Below, in pieces: positions 53,156 through 62,148 of a stretch of DNA of 64,000 nt. Position 1 is the first letter of the stretch, and every line of letters starts with the position of its first letter. The notes beneath the pieces were generated by a model. That model searched no databases. It saw nothing but the letters and a program-made list of their open reading frames with translations, and was not told where the DNA came from. The translations under genes and the position numbers were made by a program. Origin of the DNA: Nonomuraea ceibae (lineage in GTDB: Bacteria > Actinomycetota > Actinomycetes > Streptosporangiales > Streptosporangiaceae); assembly GCF_019396325.1 (NCBI RefSeq), contig NZ_JAHKRO010000048.1, positions 1 to 64,000 of the forward strand. The letters run 5' to 3'.

Positions 53156-53475
53156 GGTGCACTCCTCGCGCTTGCTCTCGAAAGGGTTTCCGAGGAGGCC
53201 AGAGCGGTTCGCTCATCATCTCCGGCCCGCTCGGCTGAATCGCCCTTGGAAACGGCCCATCCCGTCATGGCGCTGAGCCACCAGGAGGAGTTCGCCTCGT
53301 GCTCGATGCCTTCCGCGCATTCAACCGGTGCGGTCGAGGTCGCGCCCTCAGTGAGCTGAGCCGATAGTGCGGCCGTCCGGCTTTGTCGTCATCATGCCGA
53401 ATCTCGCCGGTGTACCTGCCGGAGGCCGGGTAGAGGCCCCCACTACGTCAAGCAACCACATGGGGAGGAACCGGT

Positions 53476-53877
53476 ATGCCGGTCCGCGAGATGATCAAGA
53501 CGTACCCGGCCCAGATCAACCTCAATCGGGAGCGCCTGGCCGACGCGGTCCTGGCGCTGATCGACTGCGCGCAGGCGTGCACAGCCTGTGCCGACGCCTG
53601 CCTAAGTGAAGAACAGGTCGGCGAGTTGCGCAAGTGCGTCCGTACCAACCTCGACTGCGCCGACATCTGCCAGGCCACCGCGCGTGTGCTGTCCCGGCAC
53701 ACCGGATACGACGCCAACATCAGCCGCGCTTTGCTCGAGGCTTGCATCACGGCGTGCAGATCATGCGCCGACGAATGCGGCCGGCATGCCGAGATGCACG
53801 AGCACTGCCGCATCTGCGCCGAACGGTGCCGCGCCTGCGAGCAGACCTGCCGCAGCCTCCTCGAAGCGATGAGCTGA
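53476..53877 (+). CDS. Four-helix-bundle copper-binding protein (DUF326 type)
   Basis: GGGGAGGAAC precedes the ATG. The 133-residue product has Cys in regular heptad-like spacing: DCAQACTACADACLSEE, KCVRTNLDCADICQ, ACITACRSCADECGRHAEMH, EHCRICAERCRACEQTCRSL. This is the pattern of the Cys-lined bundles (Csp/DUF326) that store Cu(I) in their core. There is no signal peptide, so it acts in the cytosol. A zinc-ribbon gene follows 12 bases later. Confidence 0.92.
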   Translation: MPVREMIKTYPAQINLNRERLADAVLALIDCAQACTACADACLSEEQVGELRKCVRTNLDCADICQATARVLSRHTGYDANISRALLEACITACRSCADECGRHAEMHEHCRICAERCRACEQTCRSLLEAMS

Positions 53878-53889
53878 GGCGGCTCCGCG

Positions 53890-54048
53890 ATGGTCGCCCA
53901 TGCGGGAGAGAAGGCCCAGAAGACCGGCGTCTTCCACTGCGCCAAATGCGGTGAGAAGGTGTCGGTCAAGCAGGGCGAGAAGATACCCAAGTGTCCGAAC
54001 GGCCACGCCGAGTACGAGAGCCGTACTCAGGAGCCGGGCAATAAGTAG
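53890..54048 (+). CDS. Small zinc-ribbon protein (52 aa)
   Basis: An ATG 12 bases after the copper-protein stop opens a 52-codon gene ending in TAG at 54046-54048. The product contains FHCAKCGEKVSVKQGEKIPK followed by CPNGHAEYE: CxxC and CPxGH are the two knuckles of a rubredoxin-like zinc ribbon. It is Lys/Glu rich. The pairing with a Cu-storage protein and a shared hairpin terminator suggests one transcript. Its function may be metal sensing or chaperoning, which is inference only. Confidence 0.75.
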   Translation: MVAHAGEKAQKTGVFHCAKCGEKVSVKQGEKIPKCPNGHAEYESRTQEPGNK

Positions 54049-54061
54049 CACTGATGGGCCG

Positions 54062-54084
54062 GCCGGCACCGTCAGGGTGCCGGC
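54062..54084 (+). terminator. Rho-independent terminator after the copper-protein operon
   Basis: GCCGGCACC (54062-54070) pairs with GGTGCCGGC (54076-54084) over a 5-base loop, followed by the T-rich run GTCGTTCTTTG. It lies 13 bases after the zinc-ribbon stop. Confidence 0.85.
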
Positions 54085-54335
54085 GTCGTTCTTTGTCGGG
54101 ACGGCCGTGGATCTGGCGCCGCTTCGGCACTGCCGAGGCATTACGGAGCCGGTCGGCACTGCCATTAAGCCCGCTGTAGATGCGCTGCTCTTGCCCTGGT
54201 GGCCCGGCCTGCTGAGCGGCGCTTTCGGGCCTCGCCACCAGCTGCGGCAGGGTGGCGAGGCCGACATGGCTTCTCAATCTGTCCCGGCTTCCAGGATCCG
54301 GTCCTGCGGTGCTTCGGATTGGATGTGTGGAAGCT
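54085..54335. other. Intergenic, no supported gene
   Basis: Nothing protein-like is visible on either strand in this short gap. Confidence 0.4.
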
Positions 54336-54539
54336 TCAGTCCTCGTCTCTGGCGGGCCGTTCGGATTTGGGGCCCTCGGCACGGTCGCCGCCGACCTTGC
54401 GCGGGCGGTTTCCGGGCTCGGACTGCAGTTTACGGTTGACGCGCGAGTTCAGTTCCTGCTCGCTCCGGCCTTGACGCTCCTGGTGCTTGCGCTCGCGAGC
54501 GCGCTTGGTGTCATAGGCGTGGCTGCCCGGTCTAGGCAT
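54336..54539 (-). CDS. Small charged hypothetical protein (67 aa)
   Basis: The product starts MPRPGSHAYDTKRARERKHQ and continues with alternating Arg/Glu/Lys (QGRSEQELNSRVNRKLQSEP), ending in PKSERPARDED. It is hydrophilic and probably disordered or helical, the type of small nucleic-acid-associated stress protein often seen in actinomycetes. GGGGGCGACG is upstream. The opposite strand also has open frames, so support is moderate. Confidence 0.55.
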   Translation of the reverse strand: MPRPGSHAYDTKRARERKHQERQGRSEQELNSRVNRKLQSEPGNRPRKVGGDRAEGPKSERPARDED

Positions 54540-54645
54540 GATCGTCGCCCCCTTCGCTCTTCTGTCCGCCTACCCTCCGCCCTTCCCAGCACACCTTGCG
54601 TCGAGTGTTCAAGGGCGACTGCCATGAGCAGGGCTGGACAGCCTT

Positions 54646-56100
54646 CTACGGGCGCTCCCCCTGCGCCGGGAACCGGGCCTGCCAGCGGCCGGGCAGCTCG
54701 ATGCTGCGCCAGCCCTCCACATACGGTGGCAGCGGCACGTCCTTGTGGACCAGGACCAGCCGGTCGTCGCGGTCGAGTGAGCGGCGGATGCGAGACGGCG
54801 GCCGTTCGGCGAAGCGCTGGATGATGCCTTGTGAGTGGCAGCCGAGCAGATAGCCGAGCTGCACGCCCGACTCGCCGTAGACCATGCAGGGCGGCCGCAC
54901 GCCAGCGCGGCGCAGCTCCCCGGCCACCGCACCGATCATGTCCCTGCCGTCCCGGTTGATGGCCGCCATGCGATGCCCGTACGCTCCCTGCAGCGCGAGG
55001 TGCGCCACCAGCCCGGTCGCCACCACCACCTGCAACGCCCGCCGGCCCCGCAGCCCGGCCACGACCGCCTCGGCGACGGCGATCGACAGCAGCGCGTACA
55101 CCGGCATCAGGAACCGGGGCGCGGCATAGGAGACGTAGAAGAGGTACGGCAACGCCAGCGCCACGCCGGTGACCACGGCCAGGGCGACCGGGCCGAACCG
55201 GTGAGCACGGCGAGCGGCCCACAGCCCGAGCGCGGCCATGAGCGGGATCGCCACCCACCACGCCAGAGCCACGGGCGAGACAGGGCCGCAGTCGGTGCCG
55301 AACCGGCACAGCGTGGGACCGTCCAGCGCGCGCGCATGCTCGGTGACGGAGAAGGCCCACCCGGTGCCGTTGTGCTCGCCCGCGTCCCGCAGCCGGGCGG
55401 CCGGCCCACCGAACCGCTGCTGCGCCTCGGCCGCCCACTGCCCCCAGCCCACCGCCAATCCCGCCGCGATCGCGGCCAGCACAACCGGCCGCCCTCGGTC
55501 CACGACGAAGAACACGGCCACGGCCAAGACCGCCGCCGCCACCAGCGCGTCGGACGGCCGCATCAGCGACATCACCGCCAGCGCCACGGCCAGCCCCACC
55601 GGCGCCCAGCGCCACCGCCCGGCCAAGATCACGAACCCGGTGGCCGCTACAGCGGCCAGCGCCGTGTACAGGTTGGGCATGGCCTCATTGCCGTAGAACA
55701 GCGACAGCCAGCAGCCACCGAACAGCAGGGCGGCGACCGCTGTCACCGGGCCCGCCAGAATCCGCGTCCAGACGAAGAACGCGCCGAACAGCGCCAGCAA
55801 CGAGACCACCGTCAGATACAGGCGCAAAACCAGCACCGAATCGGTCACCGCCACCACCGGCGCGACCAGCAGCGGCACCCCTTGCGCACGCGGCGCGCTC
55901 CACACCGCGGGCGGCGCGTGGGAGGCGACCTGGCTGGCGTACACCGCCTCGTCCCACCCGATCCCCAGCCACGGCGAGACCAGGATCAACTGCGCCAGCC
56001 CGTACAAGACACTGACCAGCGCCAGCCACCCGGCTGGGCGCAAGGCGAACCGCGGCCGCCCACCAATCGTCGGCTGCGGACGTGGGCGAGCGATCGTCAT
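54646..56100 (-). CDS. Membrane glycosyltransferase-like protein (GT-C/PMT type)
   Basis: A 484-residue protein with about ten spans. The first extracytoplasmic loop contains GIGWDEAVYASQVASHAPPA, matching the acidic Asp-Glu motif of GT-C enzymes that use polyprenyl-phosphate sugars, and a large C-terminal soluble part follows (PPCMVYGESGVQLGYLLGCH). The acceptor is unknown. It is intact, unlike several neighbours. The ATG at 56100 has only a weak ribosome site (GGGG). Confidence 0.8.
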   Translation of the reverse strand: MTIARPRPQPTIGGRPRFALRPAGWLALVSVLYGLAQLILVSPWLGIGWDEAVYASQVASHAPPAVWSAPRAQGVPLLVAPVVAVTDSVLVLRLYLTVVSLLALFGAFFVWTRILAGPVTAVAALLFGGCWLSLFYGNEAMPNLYTALAAVAATGFVILAGRWRWAPVGLAVALAVMSLMRPSDALVAAAVLAVAVFFVVDRGRPVVLAAIAAGLAVGWGQWAAEAQQRFGGPAARLRDAGEHNGTGWAFSVTEHARALDGPTLCRFGTDCGPVSPVALAWWVAIPLMAALGLWAARRAHRFGPVALAVVTGVALALPYLFYVSYAAPRFLMPVYALLSIAVAEAVVAGLRGRRALQVVVATGLVAHLALQGAYGHRMAAINRDGRDMIGAVAGELRRAGVRPPCMVYGESGVQLGYLLGCHSQGIIQRFAERPPSRIRRSLDRDDRLVLVHKDVPLPPYVEGWRSIELPGRWQARFPAQGERP

Positions 56101-56285
56101 GGCGTAACCCCGAGAAGAAGCCGGAATGGCGGCCTTCTACCCGAGTCCGTCCCCCTTGCACCCGATCATCAGGCGATATGACAGAAAGATGGGGCATCGA
56201 GCGAACCGGCGCCGTTCTCTTGAACGATCTCCGGCGCGTGCATGTCGCCCCTGTGATGCCGCCGATGCAGAGCACTGAGCAAGGC

Positions 56286-57063
56286 ATGACACCGCAAGGA
56301 CCGCCCTTCCCACATGAGGTGGCGACGGCGAACTACGACAGCGTGTTCGGGCGCATGCGTAGCCGTGCGGTGGGAAAGAAGCGGTCCGACACGCCAGAGG
56401 TAGTAGTCGTCCAGGGAATGGCCGTGGCCGACTACCTCCTGCCAGGGCTTGCCGCGTTCGGCGAATGGACCCGCACACCTGCTGGAGCTGCCCGGTTTCG
56501 CCGGTAGCGGGGACCCGCCGCACGAGCTCGACGTGGCCGTGTTCGGTCAATGCGTCGCCGACTGGCTCAGCGCACACGATCTCGGCCCGGTCGTGCTGGC
56601 AGGACACTCCAGCGGGACACAGGTCGCCGCCCGCGCGGGACCGAGCCACCCTGATGTGCTGGGTGTCGTGCTCGCCAGCCCGACCGTGGACCCCGCGGCT
56701 CGGGGCCTCCTGCGCCTGCTCGTACGCTGGCGACTGGATGGCCGCAGGGAACCGCCCGGGCTGAGCCAATCGCACCGGCAGGAGTGGAAACGAGCCGGTC
56801 CGCGGCGCCTGATCCACCTGGTCCGGGCGCACCTGCACGACGCGCTCGAAAACTCGGTGGCCCGGCTGGAGGTTCCGCTGCTCGTCATCCGAGGTAAGGA
56901 CGACGCGATCGGAACCCGGGCGTGGGCCCGCGAACTCGCCTCACTGGTGCCCGACGGCGAACTCGTCGAAGTACCTGGCGCGCACACCTTCCCGTGGCTG
57001 GATCTACAGGCATGGTCCGAGCCGGTACGGCGCTTCGCCACCCGGCTCAGCACGAACCACTGA
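56286..57063 (+). pseudogene. Alpha/beta hydrolase with one frameshift
   Basis: The N-terminal part (VVVVQGMAVADYLLPGLAAF) is in one frame. From about 56470 the other frame continues with LLELPGFAGSGDPPHELDVA, the nucleophile elbow GHSSGTQVA, VPLLVIRGKDDAIGTRAWAR with the acidic residue, and GAHTFPWLD with the catalytic His. Joined it is ~255 residues, a normal alpha/beta hydrolase. The single frame change near 56470 is the only defect. Confidence 0.78.
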
Positions 57064-57306
57064 CGCTTCCTCGTCTCCTCGACCGCCTGGCAGCGTCGCC
57101 CGTGACGTGGACGCTCAAAAGACCGGGTCCAGGATTTCAGACACCAGGCGGCATCGGCATGCTCCTGCCTGGGCTTCCACAAGTCACTTTGTACGCTGGA
57201 GCAGCCGCCGCGCCGGCTCGCCAACGGCCCCGGCAGGAAGGGCCTTACCCCTATCGGGGGGCGGGGCAAGACCGTTGTGGCGTGCTTCAAGATGGGATGA
57301 AAAGCC

Positions 57307-58668
57307 ATGGCAGACCGCCCCTTTCGTGACCGCGGCGACGCGGGCACCATGGGCTTGCCTGACGCAGAGGTCATCCGCATGGCCGCCACGGTCGTCCGGA
57401 ACGGCGTGCCTCCGGATGAGGTGCTGTTCGGACTGGTCGGGGACGCTCGCCTGGTGCTGATCGGCGAGGCGTCCCACGGTACTGCCGAGTTCTACGCGGC
57501 ACGGGCGGAGATGACCAGGAAACTCATCGAACAGCGCGGGTTCTGCGGCGTGGCGGTCGAGGCCGACTGGCCCGACGCGTACCGGGTGAATCGCTACGTG
57601 CGCGGCCGCGGTCAGGACGAGACGGCCGAGCAGGCGTTGCGTGGTTTCGAGCGCTTCCCCACCTGGATGTGGCGGAACACGTCCGTCCTAAATTTCGTCG
57701 GTCGGCTGCGTGACCACAACGACCGGACTCGTGCGGGGGTGGGTTTCTACGGGCTGGACCTGTACAGCCTGCACCGGTCCATCCAGGACGTCATCGGCTA
57801 CCTGGACCGGGTCTCTCCCGAAGCCGCAGCTCGTGCCCGCGGGCGCTACTCGTGCTTCGACCACGCCGATGGCGACGGCCAGGCGTACGCGATGTCGGCG
57901 GCGTTCGGCGCGGGCGAGTGGTGTGAGGAAGAGGCGGTCGCCCAGCTGGTCGAGCTGCAGCGGAACGCGCACGCGTATGCCAGGAGGGACGGGCTGCTCG
58001 ACGAGGACGAGCTGTTCCACGCCGAGCGCAATGCGGTGACCGTCCAGGCGGCCGAGCGCTATTACCGCTCGATGGTCAGCGGCCGGGTGTCCAGCTGGAA
58101 CCTGCGCGACGAGCATATGGCCGACACTCTCGACGCGCTCGCCGAGCATCTGAGCCGCGTCCGCGAAGAGCCCGCCAAGCTTGTCGTGTGGGCGCACAAC
58201 TCACACCTCGGCGACGCGCGAGCGACGGAGATGGGCGCCCGGGGCGAGCTCAACGTCGGGCAGCTGATCCGCGAACGCCACCCCGGCGAGTGCCGCTCGA
58301 TCGGCTTCACCACCTATTCCGGTACGGTCACCGCGGCCGACGAGTGGGGCGGCCCGGCCGAACGGAAGGTGGTGCGTCCGGCGCTGCCCGGCAGTGTGGA
58401 GGAGCTGCTGCACCGGGTGCAGGCTCGGGAGTTCATGCTCCGCTTCGACGTCGCCAGGCCGGCTGCCGATGTATTGAGGGCCGCCCTGCTCGAACGCGCC
58501 ATCGGCGTGATCTACCGGCCGCGGACCGAGCGACAGAGCCACTACTTCCGCGCCCGGGTGGCCGACCAGTTCGACGCGGTGATCCACATCGATGAGACCC
58601 GGGCGTTGGAACCGCTCGAACGTACTGGCTGCTGGGAGCGAGGCGAGGCCTACCCGTTCACGGTCTAG
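57307..58668 (+). CDS. Erythromycin esterase-family protein
   Basis: The 453-residue protein follows the EreA/EreB-like fold: LVLIGEASHGTAEFYAARAE with the catalytic His region (GEASHG), GFCGVAVEADWPDAYRVNRY with the family Glu, FYGLDLYSLHRSI, and LVVWAHNSHLGDARATEMG with a second His. Family members include macrolide lactonases but most, as here, have unverified substrates; many lie in stress neighbourhoods like this one. The start at ATG 57307 is preceded by GGGATGAA. Confidence 0.9.
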   Translation: MADRPFRDRGDAGTMGLPDAEVIRMAATVVRNGVPPDEVLFGLVGDARLVLIGEASHGTAEFYAARAEMTRKLIEQRGFCGVAVEADWPDAYRVNRYVRGRGQDETAEQALRGFERFPTWMWRNTSVLNFVGRLRDHNDRTRAGVGFYGLDLYSLHRSIQDVIGYLDRVSPEAAARARGRYSCFDHADGDGQAYAMSAAFGAGEWCEEEAVAQLVELQRNAHAYARRDGLLDEDELFHAERNAVTVQAAERYYRSMVSGRVSSWNLRDEHMADTLDALAEHLSRVREEPAKLVVWAHNSHLGDARATEMGARGELNVGQLIRERHPGECRSIGFTTYSGTVTAADEWGGPAERKVVRPALPGSVEELLHRVQAREFMLRFDVARPAADVLRAALLERAIGVIYRPRTERQSHYFRARVADQFDAVIHIDETRALEPLERTGCWERGEAYPFTV

Positions 58669-58797
58669 ATTACTGATTCCACAGGATATGGGCCATTGAT
58701 CGTAGAGGGTGAGTGATCGGCGATGGAGCGCGGCCCTCATGGCCAGGGCGAGCGGCCAGCAGATTCCGGTTCCTGCTTGTTGACAGGGGCGCAAAGT

Positions 58798-59330
58798 TCA
58801 CTCTTCTGGAGCTGGTTCTGCTGGACGTGGTTCATGAGCCCTTTCCTGATCTCTGGTGCCATCTGGTGAACTCGGGCGGATGAGCTGGAGCAGTTCCATC
58901 GGGACCGGGAACACGATCGTGGAGCTGGGTTGGGAGGCCGCGTCCACGAGGGAGCCCAAGGTGCGCAGCTGCATCGCCGCCGGATGCTCCTCCAGGATGG
59001 CTGCCGCGTCCCCCAGGTTTTGCGCGGGTTCCTTCTCGCCCAGCGCGTGGATCACCCGCGCGCGCCGGTCGCGTTCGGCCTCCGCCTGACGCGCCATCGC
59101 CCGCCGCATCGCCTCCGGCAGCGACACATCACGCACCTCGACAAGTGACACTTTGACGCCCCAGGGATTGGTGAGCTCGTCGATGATGTGAGCGAGTTCT
59201 TGGTTGATCTCTTCACGTTTCATCAGCAAGTCGTCGAGGCTGCGCTGCCCCAAGACGCTGCGTAGCGTCGTCTGGGCGATTTTTGACGTGGCAACCTCGT
59301 AGTCCTCAATGGCGATCACCGACTTGATCG
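58798..59330 (-). pseudogene. SPFH/stomatin C-terminal fragment joined in frame to a transposase
   Basis: From about residue 209 of the chimeric frame the text is stomatin/slipin-like: SVIAIEDYEVATSKIAQTTL, RSVLGQRSLDDLLMKREEIN, TNPWGVKVSLVEVRDVSLPE and MRRAMARQAEAERDRRARVI, ending with a Pro/Glu tail. The membrane anchor and the first half of the SPFH domain are missing and replaced by transposase sequence (59331-59760) in the same reading frame. As written the combined frame encodes 384 residues from 59952. Confidence 0.8.
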
Positions 59331-59760
59331 CGGGCCGGATCAGCCGGTGGCCCAGATCAGCGGCGGCTCTCTCGATGCCGGCGCCGGCGAATCCCTTGTC
59401 GCACACGATCGCGCACGACCCGGGGGCGCTCTGGTGACCGTGCAGCAGGTGCAGTGCCTGCTTGCGTTCGTCGAGTTCCTTGGGGCAGGCCAGGCTGAAC
59501 GCGGTCACCGCGCCGTCGGCGGTGGTGATCAACATCAGCTTGGCGCCCCAATAGAAGGCGTGGTGGGACTTGTCCATGCCGTATCCGGCGATCTCGCCCA
59601 GGCTTGACCGGTTGACCGTCACCCGCGAGGCGCCGCAACGGACCGGGGTGCCGTCCATCAGCCGGAGCGGTTCATGCCAGGTCGGGATCTGGCGGGCCAT
59701 CCACAAGGCCGCCGCCGACATCTGCGGGCCCAGATCTCGCAACTGCCGGTTGTAGACGGC
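59331..59760 (-). mobile_element. IS982-like transposase fragment fused to the SPFH gene
   Basis: The fragment includes LPSQAVYNRQLRDLGPQMS, LRLMDGTPVRCGASRVTVN (first catalytic Asp), AGYGMDKSHHAFYWGAKLML and AIVCDKGFAGAGIERAAADL (second Asp), ending LGHRLIRPA at the joint near 59330. The third acidic residue is lost. The order and motifs match IS982-type transposases as I know them. The sequence on its 5' side (after ~59760) is unrelated. Confidence 0.75.
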
Positions 59761-59789
59761 CTGCGAGGGCAGCCGTCCGCCGTCGTGCC

Positions 59790-59960
59790 GCCGTTGACTC
59801 CGGCGATGCTGCAGGTCACCGGCTTCGGCACCGAACTGGTGTAGGCCGAGCCGGACCTGCTCATCCAGCACGGCCTGCCGCTCGGCATGGAGTTCGGCCT
59901 GCGCCTGCCCGACGGCAGCGCGCCGAGCGGCATGCACGAGCCGCCGGTTCACCCCGGAAC
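59790..59960 (+). other. Possible remnant of a forward-strand gene
   Basis: The forward frame reads PPLTPAMLQVTGFGTELV, a TAG, then AEPDLLIQHGLPLGMEFGLR and LPDGSAPSGMHEPPVHP. It is protein-like in composition, but I cannot assign a family. It lies between the transposase fragment and the SpoIIE gene end. Confidence 0.25.
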
Positions 59961-61973
59961 GGGCAGGCGCAGCGCTATGACGGCGATGTCGTCCAGGCCG
60001 GTGATGGGCATCGCGCTGAGCAGCTGGTCGCAGAACTTGTCCACGGGCTGGTCGGCGAGGCGTTCCGCCTGACGGCGCAGCCGCTGCAGGCCACGGTCAA
60101 GGTGCTCGCCGGCCCGCTCGACGAGGCCGTCGGTATACAGCAGAAGCGTACTGCCCGGCGGCAGCGGCTCCACCATCGACGGACGTCCGCCCTCGTGCGG
60201 AAAACCGAGCAGCGGGCTCACGGCGCCGTCCAGGAAACGACCCCCGCCATCCAGGGTGACCAGCAGCGGGGGAGGATGGCCGGCCACCGCGTAACGGAGC
60301 CGGTAGCCGTCGCCGAGCCTCTCGACGCGGGCGAACACGCAGGTGGCGATCACGTCGCCCGACAGCGATCCCATCGTGACGTTCAGCCGGGTGAGGATCT
60401 CTCCCGGAGGCTCGCACCGGTCCATCGCCAGGGCGCGCAGCATGTTCCGCAGCTGGCTCATCGCCACCGCGGCTCCCAGGTCGTGGCCGGCCACGTCGCC
60501 GATCACCAGGACGGGAACGCCGTCGGGCAGGACGAAGGAGTCGTACCAGTCGCCGCCCACCTCCGCCGCGGCCGGGCTCGCCCGGTAGCGTGCGACGATC
60601 TCCAGGCCGTCCACCCGCGGCGGTTCGGCGAGCAGGCTGTACTGGAGCGCGAGCGCGATCTGCTGGGCGCGCTGGTAGCGGATCGCCCGGCTCAGGGCGT
60701 CATGGGCGTGATCGAACATGCCGTTCAGCAGGGCGATGTCGGCCCGGCTGATCGGCGGACGGTCCCCGCACGTCACCACGTTGACCACGGCCGGGACCGT
60801 GCCGTCCACCACGACGGGCAGGATCAGCATGCTGTTGGCGCCGTTCGCCGTCAGCCAGGGCAGCGTGCCGCCGGGGGCGACGTTCGCCGGCGGCGAGCCG
60901 GCGGGGAACGTCTTCAGCAGAGGTCGCCTGCGCCGCGCGGCCTCGACGAAGGCGTTGTCGGCGGGGAGTTGTTCCTCACTGTACGGTGGTAGCCGCCGTA
61001 TGCCGGGGCGCGCGGCGGTAGCCAGCCGCTCGACGACGAACGGGGCGCCACCGTGCCGCTCGCCGGTCAGGTCGGTGACCAGATAGACGCCGCAGCCGTC
61101 GGCCAGCTCGGGCACGATCACGTCGGCCAGCGCGCCCAGCATCTCCTCCAGGCTCCGCAACTGCGCCGTGGCCGAGGCTGCCCGGTCGAGCAGGCGACGG
61201 CGCCGCTCCTCCTGCCATCGCTGCTCGATGTCGGTGCAGGTGCCCACCCACTCCACCACGTCGCCGTCCTCGCAGATCGGCACCGCGCGCAGCTGGAAAT
61301 GCCGGTAGCCGCCCTCGACGGTGCGCAGCCGGTAGACGTGTTCCCACATCTCCGTGGCCCCGCCGACGGCCCGTGACCAGGATTCGATCGTGGCCTGGCG
61401 GTCGTCGGGGTGAACCACCCGCAGCCAGCCCTGCCCCCGGTGCTCCTCCCACGGCTGCCCGGTCACCCGCTCCCAGCTGGGGCTCGGCTCCGACACGTAC
61501 CCGTCCCTGCTGGTCACCCAGAAGACGTCCGCGCTGACGCGCATGAGGCTCTCGTAGCGGCGCAGGAAGCGGCGGCGTTCCTCGGCGATGGCCGACACCC
61601 GGTGCGCGGCGGAGGTCTGCTCGGTCACGTCCATCAGGACCACCAGCACGCCGTACTCGCCGGGGCCGAGGACGACCCGCGACAGGCTGAAGGTGAAGAA
61701 CCGCCCCGCCGGTGTCCTGCTGCCCGGCATCGGCACCGCCGGCTCCGCGACGCCGATGGCCGGCTCGCCCGTCGCGTACACCTGGTCGAAGCGCGCCCGG
61801 TAGCGCGGCAGCACATAGGCGGAGAACGCCTCCTCGACGGGCATCCCGCGCCGGGGAACGCTGACCAGCGACCGGTACACCTCGTTGCTGTAGATCAGCC
61901 GGTGGTTGGGGCCATGCGTCACCGCCACTCCCACCGGCGCAGGAGCCAGCATCTCGAACGGCAACCCACCCAT
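59949..61973 (-). CDS. PAS-PAS-GAF-SpoIIE serine phosphatase
   Basis: A 674-residue signalling phosphatase. PAS-like domains span ~10-120 (THGPNHRLIYSNEVYRSLVS, LVVLMDVTEQ) and ~140-255 (YESLMRVSADVFWVTSRDGY, RVVHPDDRQATIESWSRAVG). A GAF-like domain spans ~270-430, and the PP2C/SpoIIE domain ~450-670 has GGDWYDSFVLPDG, DVAGHDLGAAVAMSQLRNM, LLYTDGLVERAGEHLDRGL and the end GLDDIAVIALRL (metal-binding Asp residues). It probably dephosphorylates STAS antagonists. GGGGAGG precedes ATG 61973. It is divergent from the second phosphatase at 62149. Confidence 0.93.
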   Translation of the reverse strand: MGGLPFEMLAPAPVGVAVTHGPNHRLIYSNEVYRSLVSVPRRGMPVEEAFSAYVLPRYRARFDQVYATGEPAIGVAEPAVPMPGSRTPAGRFFTFSLSRVVLGPGEYGVLVVLMDVTEQTSAAHRVSAIAEERRRFLRRYESLMRVSADVFWVTSRDGYVSEPSPSWERVTGQPWEEHRGQGWLRVVHPDDRQATIESWSRAVGGATEMWEHVYRLRTVEGGYRHFQLRAVPICEDGDVVEWVGTCTDIEQRWQEERRRRLLDRAASATAQLRSLEEMLGALADVIVPELADGCGVYLVTDLTGERHGGAPFVVERLATAARPGIRRLPPYSEEQLPADNAFVEAARRRRPLLKTFPAGSPPANVAPGGTLPWLTANGANSMLILPVVVDGTVPAVVNVVTCGDRPPISRADIALLNGMFDHAHDALSRAIRYQRAQQIALALQYSLLAEPPRVDGLEIVARYRASPAAAEVGGDWYDSFVLPDGVPVLVIGDVAGHDLGAAVAMSQLRNMLRALAMDRCEPPGEILTRLNVTMGSLSGDVIATCVFARVERLGDGYRLRYAVAGHPPPLLVTLDGGGRFLDGAVSPLLGFPHEGGRPSMVEPLPPGSTLLLYTDGLVERAGEHLDRGLQRLRRQAERLADQPVDKFCDQLLSAMPITGLDDIAVIALRLPVPG

Positions 61974-62148
61974 GGTGACCTCCCCCGACGGCCACGATGG
62001 TCAAAGCCCTACCCGGCCGTCGTCATCCGGAACGCCTCCCCGGATCCGCGTCACGCCCGGCGCACAAAGAAGGGTCACGTGGGCGCGCCGAAAGGGCTGG
62101 GCGGAGATACCGCTGGTAGAAGGTGGTTTGGTGGTGAAGGGGGCAGGG

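Noticed and set aside
54835..56181. A 448-codon plus-strand frame opposite the membrane glycosyltransferase
   Set aside because: Composition is Arg/His/Gln rich without hydrophobic segments, as expected for the antisense of a membrane-protein gene.
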